Positions 44,161-53,997 are shown, counted from the stretch's first letter. The stretch: DNA of 64,000 nucleotides from Nostoc sp. UHCC 0702 (GCA_017164015.1 CP071065.1:5061918-5125917), one strand, 5' to 3'. A program made the numbers and translations. The notes: a model not told the origin generated them from the letters alone.

Positions 44161-45747
44161 TCAACTCACCCTCTTAAATTGGCGAAGGTATTGTGATGGG
44201 GTTAGTAATTTCCAAAACCAAGGTTGGTAGATCAGCACTAGCTTGTATTTTCCTTGTTTTTCATATGCAGATTGTAATTCATGCCCAGAATCATATAAAA
44301 AGACATCACTGTAACCATTGGAAATAATTGGTATGTTTGGTGGAACTACCAATTGCAATTGCACTTTTGAATTCAGCAGGTAACTTAAAGCTAGTCCATT
44401 ACCAGGTTTAGTGATTAAAAGTGGGTGGGCAGCTTGATTCACAATAGAAGCCACCGCGACGTTATCGTAGCTGTGATACTTAGTCCACCAAACTTTTGCT
44501 TGGGAACTAATTATGCACGAAACGACTCCAGCCGAGATTAAAGTTACCATCACAAGCTGCCATAACTGCCGTTGCCGAATACCAATAAAAGAAGAAGTAA
44601 TTTTATTAACTAACAAGTAAGCGACTGCTAATTGAATAGCTAAATAACAAGGAATTAAAAATCGACTAATACCTGAACGCTGTCCCCCAAAAATTAAATC
44701 TGGCACTACCAAGGGAAGCGCCGTAGCTGCAATCATTGCCAAAATAAATAACCAAATGCGTTTTGGCGCATGACGACAAAGAATATAAATTGCATATCCG
44801 ACTAGGATGGTAATTAAGTACGGAAATACATTCTTAAAACTATGGGAAAAGTTCAAATCAAAAAAAACAGTGCAAAGATTGAACAGCCACTGTTGCACTA
44901 CATACCATCGTTCACCATGACTTAGCCAATCAGTTGTCAACTGAATATAGTAAAAGTTGGTAATCATAACCCACAGCCAGGGTACGAAAGCAACAAGCCC
45001 TATTAATGAGGCAAGCACAAAAGTAGCTACCGTCTTCGTCAAACGCCATCCTTGTGTTCCTAAGACATAAATTCCATGTCCAATGATCACAAATGCAGAA
45101 AAGCTGAAGGTATAAAGCGCCAAAACTACTGTTACTGCATATATTCCCCAACTGAACTTTGTTTTAACTCGCATAGCTTGTAGTAACACAGCGCTCAATA
45201 GTACGATTATCAATGTCCACAAACTATACTCCCGTGCTTCCTGGGCATATAAGACATGCAACGGTGAGACGGCAATCAAAGCCAGTGCCACCCATCCCAC
45301 TAGCACCGACGTAAATAATTGCCAGCATAGCCAATACAAGCTAGGGAACACCAGCAAGCTACTGAACACAGATAAAATTCGCCTTGTAGCTATAGAATCA
45401 CCAACCCACTGCAACCAAAACCGCATGAGTATGTAATACAGCGGTGGGTGTTGAGCATCTTCTAATGCTAAAGAATTGACTGTATCGATTAAGCCTTTTT
45501 CCTTATTTGGATGCTGATACTTCTGTAAATCCTCAATGCCAATAATTTGTTTATTAGTGGCTTCTTGAAGCAATTCTGTTTCTTTGTAGCCAGATACCCG
45601 TAGCGACGTAAAAGACTCATCGTACCAATAAATTTTTTGCTCTAGATTGATGAATCGAAAAAATATGCCGATTACCAATACTACAATCACTAAAAATCGT
45701 AACCAAGTTGGAGGAAGCACCGATTTATGCCTTACCTTGCTGCTCAT
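44161..45747 (-). CDS. Integral membrane glycosyltransferase (GT-C, family 39-like)
   Basis: 528 residues with about ten membrane helices. The first periplasmic loop has the GT-C acidic motif WYDESFTSLR (Asp43-Glu44), and a later QHPPLYYILMRFW segment is typical of ArnT/PMT-like enzymes. Such proteins move a sugar from a polyprenyl-phosphate donor to a lipid or protein on the outer face of the membrane. The C-terminal ~100 residues form a soluble extracytoplasmic domain. Acceptor and sugar are not predictable. It stands alone. Confidence 0.85.
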   Translation of the reverse strand: MSSKVRHKSVLPPTWLRFLVIVVLVIGIFFRFINLEQKIYWYDESFTSLRVSGYKETELLQEATNKQIIGIEDLQKYQHPNKEKGLIDTVNSLALEDAQHPPLYYILMRFWLQWVGDSIATRRILSVFSSLLVFPSLYWLCWQLFTSVLVGWVALALIAVSPLHVLYAQEAREYSLWTLIIVLLSAVLLQAMRVKTKFSWGIYAVTVVLALYTFSFSAFVIIGHGIYVLGTQGWRLTKTVATFVLASLIGLVAFVPWLWVMITNFYYIQLTTDWLSHGERWYVVQQWLFNLCTVFFDLNFSHSFKNVFPYLITILVGYAIYILCRHAPKRIWLFILAMIAATALPLVVPDLIFGGQRSGISRFLIPCYLAIQLAVAYLLVNKITSSFIGIRQRQLWQLVMVTLISAGVVSCIISSQAKVWWTKYHSYDNVAVASIVNQAAHPLLITKPGNGLALSYLLNSKVQLQLVVPPNIPIISNGYSDVFLYDSGHELQSAYEKQGKYKLVLIYQPWFWKLLTPSQYLRQFKRVS

Positions 45748-46096
45748 ATACTAGCTTGTTAGTCTGGCATCATCCTAAAAATCCCCATAGTGGCTTTATC
45801 ACTACACTAAGAGATATATTTTCTCCTAATTAACTAAAGTTGATTTATTTATACCAATTTTCTGTGAGGCTGCACATTTTTTCCCTTTTCCCAGTCTCGA
45901 CCTGTCAATATTTGCGTGGTTAACTAGTAGTCTGTGGGTAAGTCCTGACATCGAATTTACTACAAAAAGTCGAGGTAGAGGCAGCCTCTACCTCCCCCTC
46001 GTAATGATTATTATTGTTATTCAGTTGTATATTTTATTTTCTGAAGTCCCTTGCATGAGTGCTGGGAGGTGACAAAAATCGCTGAATCAATTTATG
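45748..46096. other. Intergenic region with a perfect hairpin
   Basis: No gene was seen. The palindrome GAGGTAGAGGC / GCCTCTACCTC (45972-45994, one-base loop) is of the kind found as a dispersed repeat. Confidence 0.5.
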
Positions 46097-46594
46097 TCAT
46101 GAACCCTCATCAAGTTGTTCAAAATTACTAATTGTAGTAAATATTCCAGCATCAGCAGCTAGACTACCAATATTAATTTTGGTTGGATAACCAAGTTGTG
46201 GGTCGTATGCTACAGTTAATTCCGATTCTCCACTGATGATCGCATCCCTAATTAAATTAAAAAGTTTGCGAATTGTACTGTATTCTTCAAATACCTCAGG
46301 ATCTACCGATAAGCCAGTTTCAGCATTCGTGATCGAAGTTGTGATGCCTCTACGTACTTCAATAATTACTGGCCCTCTGAATTCGGCGAAACAAAAGCAA
46401 TCATTGGTAAGTGTATAGCGGTAGTTGACAATTCTTTGTCGTCTCCATAATTGCTGATTAATTCTTAACTGTTTTAAGTTTGAGCTAGCAGTCTGCGATG
46501 TTTGTGCTACTTGTGTAGCAGGCACAGACATCACTGGAGTACTCAAACCTAAAGATGCTACTAAGATTACACCAATAGCGATAGGTAAGCGCAT
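46097..46594 (-). CDS. Exported DUF6174-like protein
   Basis: 165 residues. A Sec signal peptide (MRLPIAIGVILVASLG ending SVPA) is followed by ~135 mature residues. The pattern RRQRIVNYRYTLTNDCFC, PVIIEVRRG, then TVAYDPQLGYPTKI fits DUF6174, a small periplasmic/extracellular family of unknown role. A CFC pair is present. It stands alone, with a divergent caspase gene upstream. Confidence 0.75.
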   Translation of the reverse strand: MRLPIAIGVILVASLGLSTPVMSVPATQVAQTSQTASSNLKQLRINQQLWRRQRIVNYRYTLTNDCFCFAEFRGPVIIEVRRGITTSITNAETGLSVDPEVFEEYSTIRKLFNLIRDAIISGESELTVAYDPQLGYPTKINIGSLAADAGIFTTISNFEQLDEGS

Positions 46595-46769
46595 ATCAAT
46601 CCTTTGTTAACGTGAATTTTTTACTTGATCTGACTAAACAGGATTCCAGAACAGTTGCAATTACTTGTAACTCTTGAAAGATTTATACAAGCAAGCCCAA
46701 AGTAATCATAACACGGGCGCTCAAAGAGATAAAATGCACTTATTGCTCCTGCTAGGGAATTTTTAATAA

Positions 46770-48956
46770 ATGTGTCCAATTGGTGTTCGTACTAGTCAGT
46801 CAACTCAAGCGCTGGAAACAGGTGCAGCAAAGCTATGGCTGCTACTAGTGGGAGTCAATCAATACCAGGATAAACAAATACCACCTTTGCGTTACTCTGC
46901 ACAGGATTGTCAGGGATTAGCAGCAGCATTAAATGCCGCAACACAGGGTTTTCCGCAAAAGGAACTGCGAATTTACTGTGATTATGGCAAAATACCTGTA
47001 TTAGAAAATATCCGCGCCAGTCTTCAAGAAATCGCCGCTGCAACTAAACCAATAGATACCGTTCTATTTTATTTTTCTGGTCATGGGATGCTAGAGCCAC
47101 TGAATCAAAAGGTAGTTTTGTGCCTGCAAGATACTCAACAAAATAACTTAATTAATACTGGTCTTCAGTTAGAGGAATTGCTGGAACTACTAGAGAAATG
47201 TTCTGCTCAACAGCAACTGCTGTGGTTGGATGCTTGTCATAGCGGTGATTTGACTTTTTTAGGGGCAAAGGGAGAAAAAAGTTCTTTGCTCAACCCGACA
47301 AAAGAACTAGTAGAATTTTTGCGGCAACGTGCTGCGAAAATTAAGGGATTTTATGCTTTATTATCTTGCGATCGCGGGCAGCAATCTTGGGAATTTCCTC
47401 AACTAGGACATGGAGTTTTCACTTACTATTTAATCCGAGGATTACGGGGAGAAGCAGCAGACTCTCAAGGTATCATCGAAGCTGATGGATTGTACCGATA
47501 TGTCTATCAAAAAACACTGGCATATATTGAGAAAGCCAATCAGCATTTGCGAGTAATTAATCAACTAAAGAAAAGTAGAGGAGATAGTCAAATTTATTCA
47601 GAATATCCCTCACAAATACCGAAGCGAATTGTGGAAGGAGTAGGAGAAGTAATTTTAGGACTCAAACCAAATAAACAACAGTCTACACGTCATCCACGAC
47701 AAGCGTTGATTGTTGAAAGATTTTCCCAGAATAATAGTACTTCAGCTTTCATTAAAATCCTCAGTACTGCTGGTAATTTTGAAACCAATCATTGGACTGC
47801 TCGCAAACAGAGCGCCACTTTAGATGTACGTAAAGCTCTGCAAAAATGCTTGCTGACAGAATCTTTTTCGGAATCACCTAAGAACTCTCACATTGAAGAA
47901 ACTGCAACTGTATTTTTATATCTGCGTGGACAGATTCAAAAAACAAAACAAGGTGAAGCCGTATTTATACTTGCTGATGATATCGTCATTCATCTTTCCT
48001 GGTTGCAAAAACAACTGCGTCTGTGTAAATCACAACAAATCATTATATTTGATAGTCTTTTGCCAGAAGTAAATATACGTGATTGGGTGGAAGAGCTACA
48101 ACTAGGAATAGATACAGAACAATGTTTAATTGCTTGTGCTGCACCACCTGATGCCAGTGAAAAGTTTGCTGCTTCCTTATTAAAAATCTTCAGTGAATCT
48201 CAAACCTCTGGGCTGACTGCTGCAAGTTTGATTACACAATTACAAATTGACTTAGCATCTAGCGATATTCAACTATATTTTTGGTTGTCAGGCTCTCAGG
48301 GAATTATTGAAGTTGTACCAGAAAAAACTTTGTTTGTGAGTGAAAGTTTTGAGGAAAAAACTGAAGATTTTGATGATTTAAGTTCAGCTCTAGGAATAGA
48401 TTACACTCAACTACGAGATCTACTCCAAGCCAGGAGATGGTTGGAGGCGGATCAGGAAACTACAAAACTCATGCTGAAGGTAGCTGGTAAAGAACAACAA
48501 AAATACCTTGACCTCAAGAGTTTAGAAAACTTTCCCTGTCCTGACTTGCATACTATTGATTGCCTTTGGGTTAAATACAGTCATAATCGCTTCGGTTTCA
48601 GTGTTCAGCAACGCATTTGGCAGAGTATTCAACGAACAGCTGCTGATCCGCTGTTGTCTTTAATGATTGGTAGTGACAAAGTTGCTGCTGCTGAAACCTG
48701 CATTGATTTTGGCAATCGCGTCGGCTGGCGGTTAAAAGATGCTTGGGTGAATTATGACAACCTCTTTTGGTATGAGGATGCACCTATGGGACATTTACCA
48801 TTTTTTGGTTTTTTTGAGCCGGTTTGGCGAGTTCAAGTCTTGGGGGTTTGGGAATGGCATAGCGCGATCGCCACAGCTAGTTGGTGGCAATTGTGTATTA
48901 GTCTGTTCTCCCATTTAGTACATTGCCAAAGTATTTACAATACGCACAGAAGTTAG
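46770..48956 (+). CDS. Caspase-like (peptidase C14) protein fused to a GUN4 domain
   Basis: 728 residues. Residues ~20-290 are a caspase/metacaspase domain with the catalytic dyad intact: His105 in YFSGHGM and Cys156 in LDACHSGD. Residues ~310-515 form a middle region that may be a second, inactive caspase-like or helper fold (ILADDIVIHLSWLQKQL, QQIIIFDSLL, CLIACAAPP). Residues ~540-690 are a GUN4 domain: LRDLLQARRWLEADQETTKLML, FPCPDLHTIDCLWVKYS, RFGFSVQQRIW, VGWR and APMGHLPF. GUN4 binds porphyrins and stimulates Mg-chelatase in chlorophyll synthesis. A tetrapyrrole-controlled protease is an inference. It is probably cytosolic. An ATG start is used; no strong ribosome site was seen. Confidence 0.85.
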   Translation: MCPIGVRTSQSTQALETGAAKLWLLLVGVNQYQDKQIPPLRYSAQDCQGLAAALNAATQGFPQKELRIYCDYGKIPVLENIRASLQEIAAATKPIDTVLFYFSGHGMLEPLNQKVVLCLQDTQQNNLINTGLQLEELLELLEKCSAQQQLLWLDACHSGDLTFLGAKGEKSSLLNPTKELVEFLRQRAAKIKGFYALLSCDRGQQSWEFPQLGHGVFTYYLIRGLRGEAADSQGIIEADGLYRYVYQKTLAYIEKANQHLRVINQLKKSRGDSQIYSEYPSQIPKRIVEGVGEVILGLKPNKQQSTRHPRQALIVERFSQNNSTSAFIKILSTAGNFETNHWTARKQSATLDVRKALQKCLLTESFSESPKNSHIEETATVFLYLRGQIQKTKQGEAVFILADDIVIHLSWLQKQLRLCKSQQIIIFDSLLPEVNIRDWVEELQLGIDTEQCLIACAAPPDASEKFAASLLKIFSESQTSGLTAASLITQLQIDLASSDIQLYFWLSGSQGIIEVVPEKTLFVSESFEEKTEDFDDLSSALGIDYTQLRDLLQARRWLEADQETTKLMLKVAGKEQQKYLDLKSLENFPCPDLHTIDCLWVKYSHNRFGFSVQQRIWQSIQRTAADPLLSLMIGSDKVAAAETCIDFGNRVGWRLKDAWVNYDNLFWYEDAPMGHLPFFGFFEPVWRVQVLGVWEWHSAIATASWWQLCISLFSHLVHCQSIYNTHRS

Positions 48957-49078
48957 TGGGTAAGATTGCTCACTAACTATAGTACTAACAGCAAATTACT
49001 GAAAAATTTTGGTTAATATCTATCAGATAGCTGTATTGTTAAAAGTGTATTTCATATAAGTACTGACACAAGTTAAAT

Positions 49079-49720
49079 ATGTACAATTCTCAAGAAGATT
49101 TTAAAAGGGATGCCCAGTCCTGTGGTTCAACCTATTACTCAGATTCATCTCTACAACCAGAAAAAATGGATGTAGCTTATGCCATCTATCAAAAAGCAAA
49201 GGCAGGATCACTTTTAGGTATTACCATTGTTGGACGTTTACAACTCAAAACTCAAGGAGCAGATGGTCAATTTGTCTTAATTCCCTCAGATGAAAGCTTT
49301 CCTAGCATTGATGAGGATATGAAAAAAAATCTCTTAACTCTAGACGAAGATTTCAATCAACAAAGTGGAAGTATCTTGAGTTCACAAAACTGGTCGCTAC
49401 TTGCTAATGATGCATGGTTGCTAGGAGGCCTTCACGCACTAACTGAATTTCACTTTGCATCCCCCTTAAGATGGAGCAACCTTTGGGATGAAAATAAAAA
49501 TAGGATATCGGTGACTGCACGAGAGGTTATAGGCATTACATCTTTTGGTTATCAGTTGATTAGACCACAGCCTAAGCTTGAGGCAGTAGCAGTCTGTGTC
49601 AATGAACATGCTGCCACTAACGCATCGTTGTTGACATACAAAGAAAAAGTCTTGACCTATTTAGCAGAAGATGCGTTGCAACAGTTCTTTGCATCACTCC
49701 CCAGCGAGGTCACGAAATAA
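49079..49720 (+). CDS. Protein of unknown function
   Basis: 213 residues, not recognised. No signal peptide, membrane helix or known motif. It has a mixed alpha/beta composition with segments such as SLLGITIVGRLQLKTQG and NDAWLLGGLHALTEFHFASP. It lies 122 bases after the caspase-GUN4 gene on the same strand and could share its transcript, so a link to that protein (substrate or partner) is possible but unproven. Confidence 0.6.
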   Translation: MYNSQEDFKRDAQSCGSTYYSDSSLQPEKMDVAYAIYQKAKAGSLLGITIVGRLQLKTQGADGQFVLIPSDESFPSIDEDMKKNLLTLDEDFNQQSGSILSSQNWSLLANDAWLLGGLHALTEFHFASPLRWSNLWDENKNRISVTAREVIGITSFGYQLIRPQPKLEAVAVCVNEHAATNASLLTYKEKVLTYLAEDALQQFFASLPSEVTK

Positions 49721-49881
49721 GCGCTGAACATAGCATTAAGGCTAGCCAAAATTTGCTCAGGGCAGGTACTAATTACGAAAAATTATACCAATTAAAAAAA
49801 AGAATGTAACAGATAGTAGGGGCGTACAGCTGTACGCCCCTACAGCTAATCCATGTGTCGCAAAGATTATTTAAATTGGTA
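49721..49881. other. Short intergenic region with a hairpin
   Basis: GTAGGGGCGTACAGCTGTACGCCCCTAC (about 49815-49844) is a perfect inverted repeat and may end transcription from both sides. Confidence 0.6.
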
Positions 49882-51990
49882 TTAGTTTAATGTATATACC
49901 TTCGCTTCCCAAGGATAAATAGGTTCACGACCCACAAAATTAGGATTGACAGTGCGCTCCTGTGTAATTTCTATCCACTTCCGTCCTGGTGGTGTTGCTG
50001 GCCAATTAGAAATCCTGTACTCTGCACCAGGATTTCTCGTATCAGTTCCAAAATCAGAAAAATTTGCCACTACTATCACAGGGTCGTCAATTCCCTCTCG
50101 TCCACGCTGCCAGACCAAAACTCTTTTCCCTGCACTAAAGTCAATATGAATAAATTTTGTTTCGTTTACAGAAAGAGCATCGGTTTTAGTACGGAACTTA
50201 ATTAATCTGGAGACATACTTCACAAGCTCTCTTCTCCATTCATTATCAGGGTTTTCCAACCGTGAATAATTGACAGGATCAACCTGCTTTCCACCACTTT
50301 GAGTCACATTTCCATTATTGTCAAATCTATCATGTTCGTCGGCAAATTCATCTCCTGCAAGTATCATGGGAATGCCGACTGCGGTTAAAAGACATACAAA
50401 TGCTAATTGTATCCGTTGCTTTTTCTCATAAATTGTTCCGAGAAAATTATAAAGACGTTCGTTGCCAAAACCTTCAACATCGTGAGAAGTTAAGTAAATG
50501 ATTGCTTGAGAACCATCAGAGAAACCCACCTCACGGCTATCAATTGCTTTCCTAACCGTCCACTCAAAACTAGATTCATTTGCAGCATTTTGACCAATAA
50601 TTGCAGATCGGATGTATTTTTTAAATTGATCATTCCACAACCCATCTAGTCTTCCCTGTCGTATGAGTTCTTGAGGAATGCTTAGTTCTTCCCCTACGAC
50701 TAAAAATCTAGAATTCGCTTCAGAACTAACGCTAGATAGACCTTGGTTATTCCATCGCTGATTCCAAAGGGTTCTTGCAAAATCTTTAAAATCTCGAATA
50801 AAATCCCAATTAAAGACATTTTCAATACTATCCAGACGGATACCATCAATACGAAAGTCTATCATCCAACGCACTAAGGAAGCCATCATATATTGACGGG
50901 CAGGAAAGACAGATTTTTTAGTTCCTGAAATTGGGTCGTAAGCGTGATTGATTTCTTTTGCATAACGAAAAAGACTACTACCAAATCCATTCCTAACTTC
51001 TTTTTTGCCAAAGCTTCTTGTTGAAGTTAACGCATCAGGGTCATTTGGATTATCTTCTGGTTTATTAATGTGAAAGTCGTCAAAGTTAATGCATTGGAAA
51101 GAACCTTGTTTAGCAAATGCCATTACCATATCAACAAAGAAGCGAATCTGATTTTTATGGCAGGCGGCAATCAATGCAGCAAGCTGATAATTTGCTGTAG
51201 GAGAACTATTGCCTTCAGGAAAACCTAGTTCGTGATCTGGAGCTAAAAAATTAGTCGTTCCGTAACCCCATTCTCTGCGATAAAAACTATCAGCAGGAGG
51301 TAATAATTCTAGAGCGTTAATACCTAAATCAGTCAAATAAGATGATCCTGGTTGAACGACTAATAAATCTGAGAAATTTTGTCCATCAGCATTTCGCTCT
51401 ATCAGAGCCAAGACATCGGCAAAAGTGCCAACACCACTCTCCAAACCAGAGCTTAAGTTCCCTTTTGACCAAGCAGTAGGAAGCTCGTATAAAACCATAC
51501 GGTTATTTGGAGGTAAAACGTTGGAATTTGGCTCTCCAGAAAAATCTGGAATTTCACCACCAGGATCGCAAGGGACAAGTATTCCTCCTCGATATTTAAT
51601 CACAGATGCTGCTCGTCGATCATCATCGTTGTAGGGGAAAGAAAGCCTCGGTGCTATTAAACGCCAGTCAACTGTATGAGCGAGCGGATCGTTGACATAA
51701 ATCTGAGCAGAGGGATTTTTCTCTGGTTCTGTGTCTTGTACCTCAAACCAATAGTGGTAAACCTTTCCATCACTTAAATTACATTTTGCCGCAGGAACTT
51801 CCCAAAGATCTGAAAAACTAGAAACAAGTTTCAGCGGATAGTTTTTTTGATTTGTGAGTGTTGGCGGATTGCCTGCTAAAAATTCACCTATGACCAGTTG
51901 AGGTGTATAAGTTGTTGAAGATTTCAGACCCCACAAAACGAAATGTGTTTTTCTTCTCTGGAAAATATCTGCAAAATCTGATGATTCCAT
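49882..51990 (-). CDS. GH13-like alpha-amylase-family glycoside hydrolase
   Basis: 702 residues. The N-terminal ~100 residues resemble a CBM48/early-set beta domain (FVLWGLKSSTTYTPQLVIGEF). A TIM barrel then carries the nucleophile Asp387 in RIDGIRLDSIENV, the acid/base Glu434 in VVGEEL and the stabilising Asp504 in TSHDVEGF. The usual region I (DxVxNH) reads DMVMAF here, so two conserved polar residues are replaced. The C-terminus has a beta-sandwich domain. Branching or debranching-type enzymes of glycogen metabolism have this layout; exact specificity is open. It has no signal peptide. It is 21 bases downstream of the cyanophycinase-like gene, in one operon. Confidence 0.82.
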   Translation of the reverse strand: MESSDFADIFQRRKTHFVLWGLKSSTTYTPQLVIGEFLAGNPPTLTNQKNYPLKLVSSFSDLWEVPAAKCNLSDGKVYHYWFEVQDTEPEKNPSAQIYVNDPLAHTVDWRLIAPRLSFPYNDDDRRAASVIKYRGGILVPCDPGGEIPDFSGEPNSNVLPPNNRMVLYELPTAWSKGNLSSGLESGVGTFADVLALIERNADGQNFSDLLVVQPGSSYLTDLGINALELLPPADSFYRREWGYGTTNFLAPDHELGFPEGNSSPTANYQLAALIAACHKNQIRFFVDMVMAFAKQGSFQCINFDDFHINKPEDNPNDPDALTSTRSFGKKEVRNGFGSSLFRYAKEINHAYDPISGTKKSVFPARQYMMASLVRWMIDFRIDGIRLDSIENVFNWDFIRDFKDFARTLWNQRWNNQGLSSVSSEANSRFLVVGEELSIPQELIRQGRLDGLWNDQFKKYIRSAIIGQNAANESSFEWTVRKAIDSREVGFSDGSQAIIYLTSHDVEGFGNERLYNFLGTIYEKKQRIQLAFVCLLTAVGIPMILAGDEFADEHDRFDNNGNVTQSGGKQVDPVNYSRLENPDNEWRRELVKYVSRLIKFRTKTDALSVNETKFIHIDFSAGKRVLVWQRGREGIDDPVIVVANFSDFGTDTRNPGAEYRISNWPATPPGRKWIEITQERTVNPNFVGREPIYPWEAKVYTLN

Positions 51991-52011
51991 GAACTGAATA
52001 TCCTTAAATTT

Positions 52012-53070
52012 TCAAAAACTAGACTGAACTTGTTTTCTCTTGAAACCAGACATTCCTCCAGTGGTAAACCAGTATTCCCAACTTCCACCCGAAGCGTTTG
52101 ACCAATTATTGAGGTCAAAGTGTCCATTACCTTCTGGAGTTCCTGAAATTTTATAGACTTTCACAGCTTGTCCATTATTATTCCATATTAAAGGCAAATC
52201 CTGTTTGATTTGTTCTGGTGCTGCACCATTAGTTTGCAGAAAATATGCATCTTGTCCTTGAGTTGTGCCATTGCCAAACACCTGAGCAATTCCTTTTTCA
52301 TCAATGGCAACAAATGCACCTTCTTCTAAGCCAATACCATAAACTGGAATTTCATGATTCTTTTCATAGAAAACTCTAGCTAAAAATCCAACATTTCTTC
52401 CATATCTTGGTTCAGGATGCTCTTTGTCAATCCGGTCTAAGTGCGTGTCTGTAATTACATTTTTGAGAATTGGCACTTTTATGAAGTCGCTGTAATAAAT
52501 ATCTTTTGTATTGTGGTGGAAGGGATTATTCAAAATTTCTGAACTTAGCACTCCTTGATGAGCTGGTGCATAATAATAGTCGCCGAGAATAGCCATACCA
52601 GCACTAGTGCCAGCAATCGGCACTTTTTTTTGATTAATTAAGTAGTTAATTGCTTGTTCTACACCTGTCCCCTCCCAATAATCTTCATAATCATTTTGAT
52701 CTCCCCCCGCTATAAATAGAGCATCGGCATCACGGATGTATTGCAGAACTTTTGGATGATTAGCAGCTTCTCTACTGTTGATAGCAAGTTCAGCAGATGA
52801 ACTGACAAAATCTCGATAATTATCACAAATCCAAGCAGCCTGTCTGCCAATCCTTGGTGAGCGCAAAACTAGATAATCTCCCCTATCTAATCGTTTGAGA
52901 AACCATCGTGTAGCTGAATCTTCTCCAGATGTTTCTCCTTCTGCACCACCAATCAGCAGAATGCAAGCAGTTGGTTTTGGCGAGTTGCTATTAACGCTTC
53001 CACATTCGCGAATATATTCAAATTCATCAATATCATCGCGAAGTCCAGGAAGTTTCAATTGTTTAATCAT
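52012..53070 (-). CDS. Cyanophycinase-like peptidase (S51 family)
   Basis: 352 residues. Family pattern: ILLIGGAEG, LFIAGGDQNDY (~119-128) and the nucleophile Ser156 in PIAGTSAGMAIL. A conserved segment DTHLDRIDKEHPEPRYGRN carries the partner residues. Cyanophycinases split cyanophycin, the multi-L-arginyl-poly-L-aspartate nitrogen store, to beta-Asp-Arg dipeptides. The C-terminal ~90 residues (FGNGTTQGQDAYFLQTNG and on) extend beyond the usual ~270-residue enzyme. Because sequence and length differ from the classical CphB, a related function on another beta-linked peptide is possible. It is the first gene of a two-gene operon with the GH13-like hydrolase. Confidence 0.82.
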   Translation of the reverse strand: MIKQLKLPGLRDDIDEFEYIRECGSVNSNSPKPTACILLIGGAEGETSGEDSATRWFLKRLDRGDYLVLRSPRIGRQAAWICDNYRDFVSSSAELAINSREAANHPKVLQYIRDADALFIAGGDQNDYEDYWEGTGVEQAINYLINQKKVPIAGTSAGMAILGDYYYAPAHQGVLSSEILNNPFHHNTKDIYYSDFIKVPILKNVITDTHLDRIDKEHPEPRYGRNVGFLARVFYEKNHEIPVYGIGLEEGAFVAIDEKGIAQVFGNGTTQGQDAYFLQTNGAAPEQIKQDLPLIWNNNGQAVKVYKISGTPEGNGHFDLNNWSNASGGSWEYWFTTGGMSGFKRKQVQSSF

Positions 53071-53576
53071 AAGTATTATCCTTATTTGTATGTATTACTA
53101 ATTTTTTTTGGAAAATTATTAGCTCACAAAACCATACATACAGCTAGTAATTTAATATCCTTTTTTAGCTAGCAATACCTACTTGTTTATTTCCATAAAT
53201 TTAAGCTTTTACGTTCAAAAGTTAAATAACTAATAATAAGTATTATTTTTCAAAAAGTCATAGACCTAAAGATAGAGCTTGCAACTACTAAAGAAGTTAT
53301 ACATACATGAGTTATTTTTTAATTAAATTAGAAGTAAATAGCCCTTGACAGTTGAAAAAACTTGATACAAAAAACTTTGGTTACTTTTCTTCAAGATATA
53401 AAATAAATCTCACCTATGACAGATGTTGGAAGTATGGATACAATATGAGAGAATGTACTGGCTAAGGCAAACGCATCTCCATAATGCAGATTGATGATTG
53501 AGGTCGAATTCCCTAGCGATCGCTCATACGGAACTTTCAGTAAATTAAGTGCTGAGTCAAGAAGAATCATAATCGT
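53071..53576. other. AT-rich intergenic region
   Basis: No gene was seen. It holds the cyanophycinase promoter side and the region upstream of the candidate structured RNA. Confidence 0.4.
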
Positions 53577-53583
53577 TGTAGAA

Positions 53584-53740
53584 TAGAGGAGTTTGTGGCA
53601 CCCGTAGGCTGCCCCCGCAATGTGGGTTAGTTGCCCCTGGTGGGCCTCATGCCTCTGTAGCTTACCAATCAAAGATTGATTTCACATTAAAACTGCGGCC
53701 ATAGAGGGTAGTTTGGCAAGCCTGCTTAAACAATACAAAA
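53584..53740 (+). ncRNA. ssrS: Candidate 6S RNA
   Basis: Non-coding segment with features of 6S RNA, the RNA-polymerase-binding regulator. AGGCTGCC at about 53606 can pair with GGCAAGCCT at about 53715, closing a long rod. Inside are CCCCCGCAATGTGGGTT, GGTGGGCCTCATGCCTCTG and TTAAAACTGCGGCCA; the last resembles the TTAAAACTGCG of the enterobacterial 6S RNA. A TAGAAT -10-like box lies at 53578-53583. Size (~160-185 bases) fits. The call rests on recalled motifs, not a covariance model; it could be another structured RNA. Ends are approximate. Confidence 0.45.
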
Positions 53741-53997
53741 ATAAATTTCACCTTTTGACTAACTCGGTGGTGCAATGGCAAAAGTCGATGAATTGAGTCA
53801 ATCTGTTTATAGATATGGTTAACCTAATTGAATTAACAATTTTGGTTAATGGTGTCTAACTATTTGGAAATAAAATGAAACTAAGCAAAGTCAATGATCT
53901 AAACTATTTGTTGCTTTTGCACGTTCCTAATTTCTTAATTGGATCACCAAATTTTTCGTAGAAATTTCAAGCATGACTTATTGATTTAGCTACTGAT

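Noticed and set aside
53391..53672. 93-residue minus-strand frame
   Set aside because: It overlaps the candidate structured RNA, has no ribosome site and no known pattern.
53760..53800. Segment ACTCGGTGGTGCAATGGC considered as part of a tRNA
   Set aside because: No acceptor stem pairing and no T-loop GTTCRANTC; no tRNA was found anywhere in the window.
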